The notes beneath the pieces were generated by a model that had not been told where the DNA came from, searched no databases, and worked only from the letters and a program-made list of their open reading frames with translations. From assembly GCA_016715985.1 (NCBI GenBank), contig JADJXD010000001.1, positions 1,860,001-1,924,000 on the forward strand: a stretch of 64,000 nucleotides of DNA, written 5' to 3'. This DNA is from Saprospiraceae bacterium (GTDB lineage: Bacteria; Bacteroidota; Bacteroidia; Chitinophagales; Saprospiraceae). Below are positions 19,245-27,354 of this stretch, in pieces (the stretch's first letter is position 1; every line of letters starts with the position of its first letter). The position numbers and the translations under genes were made by a program.

Positions 19245-19386
19245 TTGTGCATTCGCTCCAAAACACAATTTGAATGATACTCAAACGTATTTTACCCAAA
19301 CCCTAAAGGGAAACGTTTGATTATCAATGTAGTAGATATCAGGATTTTACTTTTATTTAATTAAGGACTTTTTGGAGCGGACTCAA
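19245..19386 (+). repeat. Palindromic MITE-like element, copy B
   Basis: The ends are CGCTCCAAAA (left) and TTTTGGAGCG (right), a perfect inverted pair inside a longer imperfect one (TTG...GCATTCGCTCC against GGAGCGGACTCAA). An inner pair CAAACGT/ACGTTTG flanks the loop and is followed by the GATTATCAATG core shared with copies A and C. Confidence 0.6.
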
Positions 19387-19432
19387 TTGAAGATAAGTTT
19401 TTAATAGCTGCATAAAAAGTGAAGGAAATAAA

Positions 19433-19469
19433 AAAAGCCCCTGATAATATATAATCATCAAGGGCTTTT
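19433..19469 (-). terminator. Intrinsic terminator after tRNA-Cys
   Basis: AAAAGCCC (19433-19440) pairs with GGGCTTTT (19462-19469), extended by an inner CTGAT/ATCA pairing. On the minus strand the stem runs into seven or more T residues. It lies just downstream of the tRNA, which reads the same way. Confidence 0.8.
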
Positions 19470-19473
19470 AATG

Positions 19474-19544
19474 AGGTCGGAAGCGGATTTGAACCGCTGT
19501 ACAAGGTTTTGCAGACCTCTGCCTAACCGCTCGGCCACCCGACC
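19474..19544 (-). tRNA. tRNA-Cys (anticodon GCA)
   Basis: Read on the minus strand, the 71-nt sequence folds as a cloverleaf. The 5' acceptor strand GGTCGGG pairs with TCCGACC, the anticodon loop is CTGCAAA, and the T arm is GCGGTTCAAATCCGC. The discriminator base is T, as is usual for tRNA-Cys. CCA is not encoded. A promoter-like box lies upstream and an intrinsic terminator downstream. Confidence 0.95.
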
Positions 19545-19560
19545 ATAATTTTTGAGAGTG

Positions 19561-19589
19561 CAAAGATAGTCTTTTTTAGATTTTACAAA
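19561..19589 (-). promoter_or_regulatory. Promoter of tRNA-Cys
   Basis: The minus strand shows TTTG (19586-19589), a spacer of 17 bp and TATCTTTG (19561-19568), close to the Bacteroidota -33/-7 pattern. The -7 box lies 16 bp before the tRNA 5' end. Confidence 0.6.
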
Positions 19590-19715
19590 GAATAAAAGTT
19601 AATTTTGCAATGAAAATTTTTATCACACTAAGTTGAAATTATAATACATCAGGAATAATCCTGGTATAACTTACTGAAATTCAATCAATACGAATAACAA
19701 TAATAAAAAAATAAA

Positions 19716-20351
19716 ATGGAAATAAAGACATTTACTTTCAACGACTTTTATGAAAACACCTACTTACTTTATGACAAAACCCTTGAATGCGTCATTATTG
19801 ATCCGGGCTGCAGTACTTATGAGGAAAGAAAGGAACTGGAGAGTTTTATCCATCGCCACGAATTAAAACCTGTACATCTTCTAAATACCCACTGCCACAT
19901 AGATCATATTCTGGGCAATCGCTTTGTATCAGAAAAATACAATCTGAAACTAAGTGCTCACTACGGCGAAATACCGGTTTTGGCATCGGGTCTCACCGTA
20001 TCGCAGATGTACCAGATCAATTATGAATTATCACCGGATATAGAGATTTTTCTGAATGAAAATGATGTAATTGAATTTGGGAACACACAGCTTGACATAT
20101 TATTTACACCGGGACATTCGCCGGCGAGTATTTCTTTCCTGAATAAAGATACCGGCGTATTGATCGCAGGCGATGTACTATTTAAAGGAAGTATCGGCAG
20201 GACAGACTTGCCGGGTGGCGATTACGATACATTAATTAATTCTGTAAAATCCCGATTTTTTACTTTGAACGATTCGACTATTGTTTATCCGGGTCATGGT
20301 CCGGAGACAAGCATTGGTATTGAAAAAGCCACGAATCCTTTTTTTCGCTGA
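19716..20351 (+). CDS. MBL-fold metallo-hydrolase (glyoxalase II-like)
   Basis: The 211-residue protein carries the metal-binding motif THCHIDH (His59, His61, Asp63, His64), a later TPGHS histidine, the bridging Asp in AGDVLFKGSIGRTDLPGG and the final histidine in VYPGHGPET. This is the pattern of the short glyoxalase II/YcbL-like branch of the metallo-beta-lactamase superfamily, which binds two metal ions and hydrolyses thioesters or related substrates. It is cytoplasmic with no signal peptide. The exact substrate cannot be told from sequence. It converges with the response regulator that follows and is probably transcribed alone. Confidence 0.9.
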   Translation: MEIKTFTFNDFYENTYLLYDKTLECVIIDPGCSTYEERKELESFIHRHELKPVHLLNTHCHIDHILGNRFVSEKYNLKLSAHYGEIPVLASGLTVSQMYQINYELSPDIEIFLNENDVIEFGNTQLDILFTPGHSPASISFLNKDTGVLIAGDVLFKGSIGRTDLPGGDYDTLINSVKSRFFTLNDSTIVYPGHGPETSIGIEKATNPFFR

Positions 20352-20376
20352 ATTCGATACAATCCTATTAAATATT

Positions 20377-21063
20377 TCAATCTGCTACAAGTTTGAAGCC
20401 GACGCCATGAATGTTATCCACTTTCAAACTTGGGTCTTCGCTCAGGTATTTTCTGAGTCGGCTGATAAAAACATCCATACTCCTTCCTAAGAAGTAATCA
20501 TCTTCTCCCCACAGTTTTTCGAGAATGACGCTCCTTTTTACAACATTATTTTTATGGTCATAAAGCATTTTCAGGAGATCTGCTTCTTTCTGCGTGAGAC
20601 TTCTTTTTTCTTCATCCAATGCCAGCGTAAGATTTCTGTAATCAAAATTATATTTCCCGATTCTGAATATTTCGTTTGCCGGAGCAGTAACAAATTTCCT
20701 TTTCAGAAAAACTTCAATTTTGAGTACGAGCTCTTCTATACTGAATGGCTTGGTGATATAGTCATCCGCTCCCAATCTCAATCCATGAAGTCGATCTTCT
20801 TTCATAGATTTTGCAGTAAGGAAAAGAATAGGGACATTCGGGTCAGAAGCTCTTATTTTTTCAGCCAGCATATATCCGTCCATTTTAGGTAGCATCACAT
20901 CAAGGATACATAAGTCGTATGTATTCTGATAAAATGCTTCAAGACCTGATTCACCATCGAGACAATGATCTACCACATATCCGTTGAGTTCAAGATTATC
21001 CATAGTGACAAAACTCAATGTCTCGTCATCTTCTACATACAGTATCCTTGGTTTTCCTTTCAT
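20377..21063 (-). CDS. OmpR-family response regulator (RprY-like)
   Basis: The 228-residue protein has an N-terminal receiver domain with the acidic pair Asp12-Asp13, the phosphoacceptor Asp55 in CILDVMLP, a conserved Thr in FLTAKS and the Lys in DDYITKPF. The C-terminal winged helix (about 130-226) shows LTQKEADLLKML, VLEKLWGEDDYFLGRSMDVFISRLRKYL and HGVGFKL. It lies 54 bp downstream of its partner kinase. Together they resemble the RprX/RprY pair of Bacteroides. That assignment rests on general similarity. It acts as a DNA-binding transcription factor after phosphorylation. Confidence 0.92.
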   Translation of the reverse strand: MKGKPRILYVEDDETLSFVTMDNLELNGYVVDHCLDGESGLEAFYQNTYDLCILDVMLPKMDGYMLAEKIRASDPNVPILFLTAKSMKEDRLHGLRLGADDYITKPFSIEELVLKIEVFLKRKFVTAPANEIFRIGKYNFDYRNLTLALDEEKRSLTQKEADLLKMLYDHKNNVVKRSVILEKLWGEDDYFLGRSMDVFISRLRKYLSEDPSLKVDNIHGVGFKLVAD

Positions 21064-21117
21064 ACTCTTGTTTTTAAAAATGGTTATTTATAACTACTTA
21101 ATTAAACTAAATTTGTT

Positions 21118-22389
21118 TTAAATCTTCAGATTTTTAGGTATTACAATCGAAAATGTTGTACCCTTTTCCGGCATTGATTGAACCTGAATATTCCATCCAT
21201 GTGCTGAGCAGATATTTTTAACGTAATACAATCCCAATCCAAAGCCTTTGACATTATGTACATCGCCTGTAGATACTCTGTAAAACTTATCAAAAAGCTT
21301 CTTTTGGCTTTCTTTGTCAATTCCAATACCATTATCAATTATATGCACAAATATACTATCTTTTTCTTCAAGTATAATTTTTACTTCAGGATCGTTTTTA
21401 CTATATTTTATTGCATTATCAATGAGATTGGTTATTACGTTGACAAAATGAAGACGATCCGCCATGATAAACAAATCACCTGAAGATGGTGTAAAAAATA
21501 TATTTTCTTCCGGCAATTTAAGGGCTTCATTAGTCACTATGTCCAATAAAGATTGATTTAGCTCTATAATTTCTTTTCGCAACTCGATACTATCTTTTTC
21601 AAGACGTGCTATATTCAGAACTTTTTCGACCTGTTCATTCAGACGATTGTTCTGTTCCCGTATGATCTGTGCATACCGACTCAGTCTTTTGTCATCCTTA
21701 ATTTTATCATCTGAAGCAAGAACATCAGCGGCAATCTTTACGGACGATAGGGGTGTTTTGAATTCATGTGTCATATTATTTATAAAGTCTTTCTGCAATT
21801 CTGAAAGCCTTTTCTGGGTCAAAATGACCCACATACTGTAAATAAAAAATATTATTGTAAGGATAGAGAGAGCTGTAAAGGTAATGGTCATGCGCATATT
21901 TGCAAGCAGGAAACTTTCTCTCGATGGAAAACGAACTACAAAATAATAGACCAGATCATCAAATTTCGGAAGTTTTTTAGCTTCTTTTCCAAAACTCATC
22001 GAATTATTCTCGATACTGCAATAATTGCCATACACCAGATCGTCACTAAAACAATCATATACTGCATACTCAAAAGCAGTGTTTAATGACTGATTATTAA
22101 ACTCCTGAACGAGATATTGTTCAAGAATACCCGGGTCGATGGCACTATTGATGTTTACAGCATAATAATTGGAAGTTCGTCTCTGAATAAGTCCAGTCTT
22201 TGGCAAGACACTATTATTATACTTAGACATTCGCTGAGCCACATTTCTCAAGACAATATTTACAGTCTGATCAAATTCTTTGTCCTTAATATCATATGTC
22301 TTAAGTAGCCAGTAAGACTGTATGAAGAGAATTCCAATAATAGACAGGCCCCCTAAAATTATCAATCTTCTTATCAGGTAATACGGCAT
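21118..22389 (-). CDS. Two-component sensor histidine kinase (RprX-like)
   Basis: The 423-residue protein has a first membrane segment at about 7-28, a periplasmic sensor of about 135 residues, and a second membrane segment at about 167-190. The dimerisation/phosphoacceptor motif NNMTHEFKTPLSS (His208) follows. The ATPase part shows NLIDNAIKYS (N box), IDNGIGID (G1), GFGLGLYYVKNI (G2) and GTTFSIVIP. All catalytic boxes are intact. It autophosphorylates on His208 and passes the phosphate to the regulator encoded downstream. The gene is divergent from the DUF4271-hemD operon. Confidence 0.93.
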   Translation of the reverse strand: MPYYLIRRLIILGGLSIIGILFIQSYWLLKTYDIKDKEFDQTVNIVLRNVAQRMSKYNNSVLPKTGLIQRRTSNYYAVNINSAIDPGILEQYLVQEFNNQSLNTAFEYAVYDCFSDDLVYGNYCSIENNSMSFGKEAKKLPKFDDLVYYFVVRFPSRESFLLANMRMTITFTALSILTIIFFIYSMWVILTQKRLSELQKDFINNMTHEFKTPLSSVKIAADVLASDDKIKDDKRLSRYAQIIREQNNRLNEQVEKVLNIARLEKDSIELRKEIIELNQSLLDIVTNEALKLPEENIFFTPSSGDLFIMADRLHFVNVITNLIDNAIKYSKNDPEVKIILEEKDSIFVHIIDNGIGIDKESQKKLFDKFYRVSTGDVHNVKGFGLGLYYVKNICSAHGWNIQVQSMPEKGTTFSIVIPKNLKI

Positions 22390-22550
22390 AAACTGTCTTT
22401 ACTGCATTTCTGCTCAATATAACACAGAATTCGGTGTTTGTGTTACACTTTGCTAAAAAAAATAGCCGTTCGGAAGTATAAATTTTACTTTTAGTCACTG
22501 ATTTTAAATCTTTTACATCGACTGATTTCAATTATATCCGTAATTAAGTC

Positions 22551-22558
22551 TAATTTTG
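22551..22558 (+). promoter_or_regulatory. TAnnTTTG box just upstream of the DUF4271 gene
   Basis: TAATTTTG ends 6 bp before the ATG at 22565, so transcription would begin at or near the start codon. This spacing resembles the LytTR gene at 19080. Confidence 0.45.
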
Positions 22559-22564
22559 TGCCTT

Positions 22565-23590
22565 ATGATACGATATTTCTTATTGTTTTTTGTACCGGTA
22601 TTTTTTTTTCCATCAGATTCTGAAGCACAATCAGAAAGGAAAAAAAACAATCCTTTTGAAATCGTACCTCGATTAGACTCTGTAATCCGTTCTGAATCCC
22701 AATTTCCATCCTCCGGCAATACTTCAACAGATCAAGTTTTGGCCGGCACAGAAGTTCCGGATACTTCTACATTGAATATAGATTTGTTAAATAATAATTC
22801 AACAGGCATCAATGAAGAAGACAAACGGAGTCCGGTGGCCGATCAAAAGAAAAATCCTTTCGAAGTAGATCATGTGCCCATTCGGAAGAGCAGTAACGTT
22901 GTTAAAAATCCTTCTGAGAGCTTCGGAAATGTAATGATACAATCTACAGGCAAAACCAATAATTTTTTGATCTGGTTTTTACTGATATCAGCGGCATTAC
23001 TTGCCATAGTGATGAGCACACGACATAATATTATCGGACTGATATATAAATCAATTTTTAATGAGAATATGCTGAAACTTTTCCAAAGAGAAGAAAACAC
23101 CCGCTTTTCAAGCTATCTTGTATTGTTATACCTTATTTTTATTATCAACATTACTACTTTTATTTATCTTTTAATCAATGAGTTCGGGCCACATAAGGGC
23201 ATACAATTCTGGCTTTACCTTCTGGTCATTATTACACTTATATACATCTCCCGACATACTGCATTAAGTTTGTTGGGATGGATATTCAATATCAGTAAAA
23301 ATACAGGTTTATATAGTTTTACAATCATGCTATTCAATTTATTTATAGGATTGATTCTGATACCTCTAAATCTGATACTTTCATTTGGTCCGGATATCCT
23401 TTCACAGAGTATATTGTATATTTCTCTTTTTTTGTTGGCCTTTTTGTTAATTATCAGGACATTTCGAGGGGTTTTTATTGCATCGGATTTTTTTAACAAC
23501 AGATTATTCCAAATAATTATTTACCTTTGTGCCTTCGAAATTGCTCCTATGCTTATTTTGGTAAAAACAGCAGTGAAATTTGTGATTTAA
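22565..23590 (+). CDS. DUF4271 family membrane protein
   Basis: I chose the ATG at 22565; a TTG three codons earlier is less likely. The protein has a signal peptide (to about residue 22), a polar low-complexity linker with repeated KKNPFE phrases (about 22-125), and about seven hydrophobic segments to the end. This matches DUF4271 proteins, which sit next to uroporphyrinogen-III synthase genes in many Bacteroidota. Here hemD follows after 31 bp on the same strand, so the two form an operon. Molecular function is unknown. Confidence 0.85.
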   Translation: MIRYFLLFFVPVFFFPSDSEAQSERKKNNPFEIVPRLDSVIRSESQFPSSGNTSTDQVLAGTEVPDTSTLNIDLLNNNSTGINEEDKRSPVADQKKNPFEVDHVPIRKSSNVVKNPSESFGNVMIQSTGKTNNFLIWFLLISAALLAIVMSTRHNIIGLIYKSIFNENMLKLFQREENTRFSSYLVLLYLIFIINITTFIYLLINEFGPHKGIQFWLYLLVIITLIYISRHTALSLLGWIFNISKNTGLYSFTIMLFNLFIGLILIPLNLILSFGPDILSQSILYISLFLLAFLLIIRTFRGVFIASDFFNNRLFQIIIYLCAFEIAPMLILVKTAVKFVI

Positions 23591-23621
23591 TTACCGTACA
23601 ACAAAACCCAAATATTTTCGC

Positions 23622-24437
23622 ATGGCAATAAAAGGTAATGTTTCAAAGGATGGTTCTCAGCAAGTTGCAGAAAACTATTATCCGGTTAAGACCTTGCTGA
23701 TTTCACAACCCAAACCTTTGGAGAAATCTCCATATTATGAGTTGGAAGAAAAATATCAGTTGATTATTGACTGGAGGCCCTTTATAAAGGTAGAACCGGT
23801 TAGTGAAAAAGAGTTTCGCAAGAACAGAATTAGTTTAGGTGATTTTAAATGTGTCATTTTTTCCAGCAAAGGAGCAATTGATAACTTTTTCAGACTTTGT
23901 GAAGAAACCAGAGTGAAGGTATCACAGGATACCAGATATTTTTGCCTGACAGAAGCAATCGCCAATTATCTTCAGAAATTTATTCTTTACAGGAAACGAA
24001 AAGTTTTTGTGGGAAAAAGAATTGCAGAAGATCTGGCTCCTTATTTCAATAAATACAAAAATGAAAAATTTCTGTTGCCCTGCTCTAATGTTGGTTCAGG
24101 TGAAATAGTCAACTATCTCGAAAAGATAAACATCCATCACACGGATGTAGTAATGTACAAAACCGTATCAGATGACCTTTCAGATCTGAGTGATGTGTTT
24201 TATGATGTGTTGGCATTTTTCAGTCCGCAAGGACTGGAGTCCCTCTTTGAAAATTTTCCTGATTTCAAACAAAACAGAACCCGTATTGCAGTTTTTGGAA
24301 ATGCAACCTGTAAAGCAGCAGAAGAAAAAGGTCTGATTGTCAATATCAAAGCACCTACTCCTGAAGCACCTTCCATGACCAAAGCTCTGGAAAATTATAT
24401 TTCAATTGCAAACGGCAAGCCATCCCCGCATGAATAA
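23622..24437 (+). CDS. hemD: Uroporphyrinogen-III synthase
   Basis: The 271-residue protein has the two-lobe HemD pattern. The N-terminal lobe has KTLLISQPKP and VIFSSKGAIDNFF. The C-terminal lobe has HHTDVVMYKTV, FSPQGLESLFENFP, IAVFGNATCKAAEEKGL and PSMTKALENYI. It closes hydroxymethylbilane to uroporphyrinogen III in haem synthesis. Sequence conservation in this family is low, so the assignment rests on these motifs, on length and on the DUF4271 neighbour. Confidence 0.88.
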   Translation: MAIKGNVSKDGSQQVAENYYPVKTLLISQPKPLEKSPYYELEEKYQLIIDWRPFIKVEPVSEKEFRKNRISLGDFKCVIFSSKGAIDNFFRLCEETRVKVSQDTRYFCLTEAIANYLQKFILYRKRKVFVGKRIAEDLAPYFNKYKNEKFLLPCSNVGSGEIVNYLEKINIHHTDVVMYKTVSDDLSDLSDVFYDVLAFFSPQGLESLFENFPDFKQNRTRIAVFGNATCKAAEEKGLIVNIKAPTPEAPSMTKALENYISIANGKPSPHE

Positions 24438-24491
24438 TCCTTTTTACATTAAAGCAAGTCGAAAGGCAATTTGTTTCATGTAATCTTTGAT

Positions 24492-25130
24492 ATGAATATT
24501 GACATAAGTTTTATTGACAAACTTGAAAAGAGACTTAATGAACCATTACCGGGAGAATTAGCGCAGGATATTATGGCTCCTGCGCATCATTATCTTTACA
24601 GAGAAATACCTCCTGACTATAAAACTGCCAGTGTACTCGCTCTCTTATTACCTAAAAACAAAGAGTGGCATTTAGCTCTGATCGAACGCAATGCGGATGA
24701 TCCGCATGACAAACATGCAGGTCAGCTTAGTCTTCCTGGAGGTAAGCTGGATGAAATTGATTATACCCTTGAAGATTGTGCCATCAGGGAAACGTATGAA
24801 GAAATAGGTGTTGAGCCCAGTTCTATCGGCATTTTAGGTGCTCTGAGTCCTCTTTATGTTTTTGTAAGTAACTTTATGGTGTATCCGTTTGTAGGATTTA
24901 CCACTGATACTCCTAAATATTCCCTTCAGAAATCTGAAGTTTCAGACTTGATAGAAATTCCACTTTCTTTTCTGACGAATACGGGCAACAAAAGTAAAAC
25001 GGATATTATCATTCGGGAACAAAAACTGACAAATGTACCCTACTACAAGGTAAAAAATAAAATTCTGTGGGGAGCTACTGCCATGATTTTGAGTGAATTC
25101 GAATATCTTTTGTCTGAACTGGAAGATTAA
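24492..25130 (+). CDS. NUDIX hydrolase, CoA pyrophosphatase-like
   Basis: The ATG at 24492 gives a 212-residue protein; an in-frame TTG seven codons earlier is less likely. It carries a full Nudix box from GGKLD through REtyEEIGV, preceded by HAGQLSLPGG, which matches the NudL/CoA pyrophosphatase group. That group also has the LLPKN..WHLALIER strand seen here. It would hydrolyse CoA or a related nucleoside diphosphate derivative in the cytoplasm. It follows hemD by 54 bp and may be read from the same transcript. Confidence 0.87.
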   Translation: MNIDISFIDKLEKRLNEPLPGELAQDIMAPAHHYLYREIPPDYKTASVLALLLPKNKEWHLALIERNADDPHDKHAGQLSLPGGKLDEIDYTLEDCAIRETYEEIGVEPSSIGILGALSPLYVFVSNFMVYPFVGFTTDTPKYSLQKSEVSDLIEIPLSFLTNTGNKSKTDIIIREQKLTNVPYYKVKNKILWGATAMILSEFEYLLSELED

Positions 25131-25230
25131 CGCTTAAAATTTTCATGTTACTACTGATCTCATTCAAAAGAATTTACACGAAATTTTATCCTTTCCTTCA
25201 AAGATTGATGTAATTACACGTTCATTTTTC

Positions 25231-25238
25231 TACTTTTG
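25231..25238 (+). promoter_or_regulatory. Promoter -7 box of the WecA/MraY-like gene
   Basis: TACTTTTG fits TAnnTTTG and lies 23 bp before the ATG at 25262. A TTG at 25205-25207 is a possible -33 element with a rather long spacer. Confidence 0.45.
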
Positions 25239-25261
25239 CAGTTAAGCTGAATAGCCGCAAT

Positions 25262-26311
25262 ATGTATGATATAATTTTGGCCTTTATCACTTCTTTCGCA
25301 CTGACCTATCTGGCCATTCCTTCTATTATCAATGTAGCCATTAAAAAAAACCTGATGGACGAACCAGATGAAAGGCGCTCACACAAAGTGAGTACTCCAT
25401 CCCTGGGAGGAATAGGAATTTTTGCGGGCACTCTTTTTTCTATTATTCTTTGGACACCATTCAGATATTTCGGTGACCTGCAGTATATATTATGTGCATT
25501 CATCATCATTTTCCTGATCGGCGCAAAAGATGATATTGACCCGATGTCACCTTCCAGAAAATTTTTAGGGGAGTTGTTTGCCGCAGGGCTTCTCGTATTC
25601 AGGGCAAATGTTCGTCTCACCAGTCTTTACGGCTTCTTTGGGATTTATGAAATACCTTACATAGCGAGTATTATCCTATCCATTTTTACCATCATTGTTA
25701 TTATTAATGCATTTAATCTGATCGATGGCATTAACGGACTTTCGGGAAGTATTGGACTTTTGATATCTTCCGTTCTGGGCACCTGGTTTTTCTTTGTGGA
25801 CAGCATAGAAATTGCCATTGTAGCATTTGCATTATGTGGATCTTTGGTTGCATTTTTAAAATACAATATTTCCCCTGCAAAAATTTTTATGGGAGATACG
25901 GGCGCCTTGTTGTTGGGATTAGTTTGTTCTATTCTGGCAATTAAATTTATTGAATTACACAAAGAAATCGGAATCTCACAGTTTACTTTTAAATCTGCAC
26001 CTTCGATGGCTATTGCCATATTGATATTACCTTTGTTTGATACTTTAAGAGTCTTTACGCTAAGAGTCATTCAAGGGAAATCACCATTTTACCCTGACAG
26101 GAAACATATACATCATATTTTAATTGACCTGGGATTATCTCATACGCAGGCAACCGGTTTGTTATTGATGATCAACATATTATTTATTATATTAGCAATA
26201 AAACTTCAACATATAGGAAATTTTATGCTGTTGATGGTTGTATTCCTTATTGCACTCATTTTATCCTTAATAGCCAGCAGAATGGCTGAAAAAAGAAAAA
26301 CTTCAGATTAA
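25262..26311 (+). CDS. MraY/WecA-family glycosyl-phosphate transferase
   Basis: The 349-residue protein has about ten or eleven membrane segments and the hallmark loops of this family. These are HKVSTPSLGGIGIF near residue 40, the Asp pair in GAKDDIDPMSP, FNLIDGINGLSG, AKIFMGDTGALLLG and the HIHH motif in DRKHIHHILIDLGLS. The HIHH form is typical of WecA-type enzymes, which move a sugar-1-phosphate such as GlcNAc-1-phosphate onto undecaprenyl phosphate, rather than of MraY itself. It probably starts a surface polysaccharide or O-antigen. No other such genes lie next to it. Confidence 0.88.
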   Translation: MYDIILAFITSFALTYLAIPSIINVAIKKNLMDEPDERRSHKVSTPSLGGIGIFAGTLFSIILWTPFRYFGDLQYILCAFIIIFLIGAKDDIDPMSPSRKFLGELFAAGLLVFRANVRLTSLYGFFGIYEIPYIASIILSIFTIIVIINAFNLIDGINGLSGSIGLLISSVLGTWFFFVDSIEIAIVAFALCGSLVAFLKYNISPAKIFMGDTGALLLGLVCSILAIKFIELHKEIGISQFTFKSAPSMAIAILILPLFDTLRVFTLRVIQGKSPFYPDRKHIHHILIDLGLSHTQATGLLLMINILFIILAIKLQHIGNFMLLMVVFLIALILSLIASRMAEKRKTSD

Positions 26312-26324
26312 AAAATCTTTTCTG

Positions 26325-26696
26325 ATGATACAATGGATTTTGATATTTATAGGGGGAGGATTGGGGGCAATGACCAGATTCGGGTTTACCCGGGTCTTTG
26401 GAAATCTAAATTCAGGTAATCTTATTTTACCCTTTGCTACTTTTCTTACCAATATTGTAAGTTGTTTTATTTTAGGAATATTAATTAATAAATATATCTC
26501 TGAAGGACTTAGTGAGAATAACAGACTACTATTGGCGACAGGATTTTGTGGCGGATTCAGCACCTTTTCTACTCTTAGTCTTGAAATGTTGCAGATGATA
26601 GAAAAAGGACAATTTGGGGTAGCTCTGATGTATATAGGAGTGAGTACGGTAGCCGGGTTATTCTTTTTATATCTGGGGTATAAACTTCATTTGTAA
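26325..26696 (+). CDS. crcB: Fluoride ion channel CrcB/FluC
   Basis: The 123-residue protein has four membrane helices and the family motifs GGGLGAMTRF, FLTNIVSCFILG and GFCGGFSTFSTLSLEM, the last holding the pore Phe and Ser/Thr residues. It exports fluoride as a dual-topology dimer. It starts 13 bp after the WecA-like gene and is likely in the same transcript. No fluoride riboswitch was noticed upstream. Confidence 0.93.
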   Translation: MIQWILIFIGGGLGAMTRFGFTRVFGNLNSGNLILPFATFLTNIVSCFILGILINKYISEGLSENNRLLLATGFCGGFSTFSTLSLEMLQMIEKGQFGVALMYIGVSTVAGLFFLYLGYKLHL

Positions 26697-26704
26697 TAAC
26701 GAAC

Positions 26705-27334
26705 TCACCTTTTCCAACTGAATGACTCAATCATCAAATCAATATCTTTACGAATAAAATTCAGAACTTCTGCGGTAGAATCAGGATTTACAGTACTATT
26801 GAAATACAGGGATGCTCTGAAAAAATGATTTAAACTGTCACTTAAATAAAACTGTAACGGACTGGCCACCGGACCTTCAATTTCAAACAATATTCCGGTC
26901 GCACCATTCTGGTTTTGTATCAATGACTCTTTTCTGAAATTAGCCTTTACATTGTGTTTGCCAGCCAGGCTGAAAGCATCGTTAATTAACTGATCTAAAG
27001 TTGCGTCTTTACTGATTGGATAATAACTGCAATGGAGACTTGAATTCAAAGCAGGGATATTAATATCAAACCAACAATCACTCAGTGTTTTATTGTCAAA
27101 TTTAAAACTGTCTTTTTTAATAATATTATAGTCTGGCAACTGAAATGTAAAATTACAAATGGTCGTATCAAAATAAGCAATTTCTCTGCTTTCCGGAAAA
27201 TTAATCTTAGGAAACATCCTTGGTTTTGGAACATACACTGTTTCTTCACCACATGAGACGATAATTAAAAGAGATAAGACAAAAAGTAAAATCAAACAAC
27301 TCTTTGGAAAAATACGGACATTAATATTTTGCAT
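26705..27334 (-). CDS. gldD: Gliding motility lipoprotein GldD
   Basis: The 209-residue protein has a lipobox (LLIIVSC at about residue 28) followed by the GldD-type start VYVPKPRMFPKINFP. Further family-like phrases are CWFDINIPALNSSLHCSYYPI and FYLSDSLNHFFRASLYF. GldD is an envelope lipoprotein needed for gliding and T9SS function in Flavobacterium. Its position next to gldE, with ssb and mutY beyond, is the conserved order in Bacteroidota. It is 20 bp downstream of gldE and closes the operon. Confidence 0.92.
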   Translation of the reverse strand: MQNINVRIFPKSCLILLFVLSLLIIVSCGEETVYVPKPRMFPKINFPESREIAYFDTTICNFTFQLPDYNIIKKDSFKFDNKTLSDCWFDINIPALNSSLHCSYYPISKDATLDQLINDAFSLAGKHNVKANFRKESLIQNQNGATGILFEIEGPVASPLQFYLSDSLNHFFRASLYFNSTVNPDSTAEVLNFIRKDIDLMIESFSWKR

Positions 27335-27354
27335 ATGTTTTTGTTACATAAAAT

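Larger units (their letters stand above)
19093..19473. other. Intergenic region between LytTR gene and tRNA-Cys
   Basis: No gene is seen. The stretch holds MITE copy B (19245-19386) and a strong terminator hairpin (19433-19469). Confidence 0.6.

Noticed and set aside
26200..26330. Fluoride riboswitch before crcB
   Set aside because: The gene starts 13 bp after the previous stop and no riboswitch-like pseudoknot was noticed there.
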